Shown here piece by piece: positions 62,520-64,000 of a stretch of 64,000 bases of DNA (position 1 is the first letter of the stretch; every line of letters begins with the position of its first letter). Origin of the DNA: Gorsachius magnificus (taxonomy: Eukaryota > Chordata > Aves > Pelecaniformes > Ardeidae); the NCBI GenBank assembly GCA_034008185.1, contig CM067082.1:154883895-154947894 (forward strand), read 5' to 3'. The position numbers were made by a program, and so were the translations under genes. Under the pieces are notes generated by a model. That model had not been told where the DNA came from, searched no databases, and saw only the letters and a list, made by a program, of their open reading frames with translations.

Positions 62520-64000
62520 GTAAACTATTTTCTCTTTGTTCTTTGCCTCTGTCTGGTAAAGCTGCATGGCCAGCATCATTGTAAAACCTCACTTAGATAC
62601 TCAGTAAAAAGGGAAATCAAAAACTCTATAGAGGGCTGGAGTTGGGCTTCAGTTTAAGAAAATACTACAGAAAACCAGGATGTTTGTGTGTAGATATGTG
62701 CATGTGTGTGTGTGCAGGAATGGGAGGGAATGTGCAAAAAAAAGCCTTCACAGATTATACAACATGAAAATATCACCAAGTCCAATTGCTATAGCAGATG
62801 TTTTGCCATTGGGTCTTCACTGAGATCAATGAGACCTGAAACCATGTTTGGGTCTTGAATAACTTGGATCCGATTCAAACCTATCTTAGAACCTAACTAA
62901 AGCTCAGAGCTGGGTTCTGCTCATGCCTAAGGAGAACATAGACACCAGACAACCAATGTGAGGCACTCTCATGTTGGTAGTCCAGGGAAGAGTCAGTGGG
63001 AACTAAAGATTTCTGGAGAGAAGCAGAAGCTCCATCACACCCTTTTGTGGTCGGTAGATATGAGATGTCACCATCCTACTGCCCTTGCAGCTGACACCAG
63101 CAACCAAGCAAGCAAACAAAAGATCAGAAACCTGCCCAGGGTTTGGTCAAATGGACTGTTTCTGATTCCAGCATGCATTGCTGCCCAGAAGAGTTGTCCC
63201 TTGTCTTGCAAAGCATATGAAGATGGCCAGCTAGGCTGGTGCATTTCTCTTTTCTCTCTTTCCCCTACCACTTTATCTTGGACCAAAAGTCCCATGCATT
63301 CATCATGCTTCATAACCAAACCCAATTAGACCCCAGCTTTAATCCTTATACAACCCAGCCACTGCTCCCAAATGAGTTGCTATTAAAAAGAGAGCCTACC
63401 TTAGTAGTGGTAATACTAGCTATTAGACCTAGTTATTAATACTACCTAGTGCTTTTTAATGGCAAGAGTCTCTGTGCAAGCTACTGTTTGCATGATACCA
63501 AAGAAACCTTGTCCGTTCTTGATTTTTTTACCTTTGAAATGCATGAAAAATTGCCAGGTAAAAACAAGAGCGTGCAGACAGGAGGAAATAACTATTAAGT
63601 TGTTCACAGCACATACATGGTATGACTAGATGTACACTTTAAATTCCTTTTTTTTTTTTTTTTCCCCAAGATTCCATGAAATTATCTTCCTGGGTGAATA
63701 ACTGGGAGGCTAAGTCTTCCCTTCAGAGTTAACTAACAACAAGCCTTTTCTGATAATTAACACAGTTTTGTCCACCTCCTCCTAGCACCCCTCTAGGCTA
63801 CTGCAGATCACTTAATTAGCACTGTACATTGAGGAACAAGCTCATCATTTTCCCTCAGGATCCTTTTTCCCAAAGATTATTTTACCAATGAATTATTCAT
63901 TTACACTCTTGAGTGCAAAATCCACCTTCTCTGCATTGCCACACACAGCACATAGTTTGTGGAAGGCAGTAAGTGTTTTATACACAGCTCCAGGCATGCA
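62520..64000. other. Start of intron 3
   Basis: Opens with GTAAAC after exon 3. A TG-rich piece is at about 62686-62717 and a T16 run at about 63648-63663. I looked for the small exons that follow in mammalian PAC1 (phase 1, encoding the 21-residue cassette) and saw none, so the next coding exon most likely lies past the right edge. The 123-codon frame at 62958-63329 has no recognisable domain. Confidence 0.55.

Noticed and set aside
1..64000. CRISPR array, bacterial operon, phage or integron content
   Set aside because: There are no regularly spaced exact repeats or dense gene blocks, and the intron, CR1 and LTR content shows vertebrate nuclear DNA.

Overview
The window reads as nuclear DNA from a bird. 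It carries at least nine CR1 LINE fragments with the typical 3' ends built from ATTCTATG-like 8-bp repeats, three avian-type solo endogenous-retrovirus LTRs of about 550 bp, and one LTR-like repeat of about 1.07 kb of a kind I know from avian genomes. The mix looks more neoavian than galliform, but that is an impression and I do not name a species. There are no bacterial-style gene blocks. Nearly all long reading frames are chance frames or transposon remnants.

The one host gene I can support lies on the + strand and is split over three short coding exons: 10469-10519 (with 5' UTR from 10354), 36043-36148 and 62412-62519. Joined in phase they give the first 88 residues plus one base of a secretin-family (class B1) G-protein-coupled receptor. 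The spacing of residues and cysteines matches the PACAP type I receptor PAC1 (ADCYAP1R1) exactly: a signal peptide, then the start of the hormone-binding domain with C25, C34, C54, C63 and C77, two N-glycosylation sequons and the CWKPA core. The introns between these exons are 25,523 and 26,263 bp, so the window is essentially the 5' part of a large gene. The transmembrane exons lie beyond the right edge, and the promoter and any first noncoding exon lie upstream of 10354 or outside the window.

Layout: 1-10353 is upstream or 5'-UTR-intron sequence with two CR1 pieces (1136-1244, 2586-3528) and the 1.07 kb LTR-like repeat (8412-9479). Intron 1 (10520-36042) holds four CR1 pieces, two LTRs in opposite orientation (27252-27805 and 29161-29701) and a palindromic TGACTAA cluster near 33.7 kb. 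Intron 2 (36149-62411) holds a CR1 with a long open minus-strand frame 180 bp past exon 2, two more CR1 pieces, a third LTR (50139-50693) nearly identical to the first but inverted, two perfect short hairpins, and several simple repeats. The sequence after exon 3 shows no further exon that I recognise.

I found no novel multigene system. The observations most worth checking are the PAC1 gene model with its upstream ORF, the inverted young LTR pair, the two perfect hairpins, and the TGACTAA cluster.
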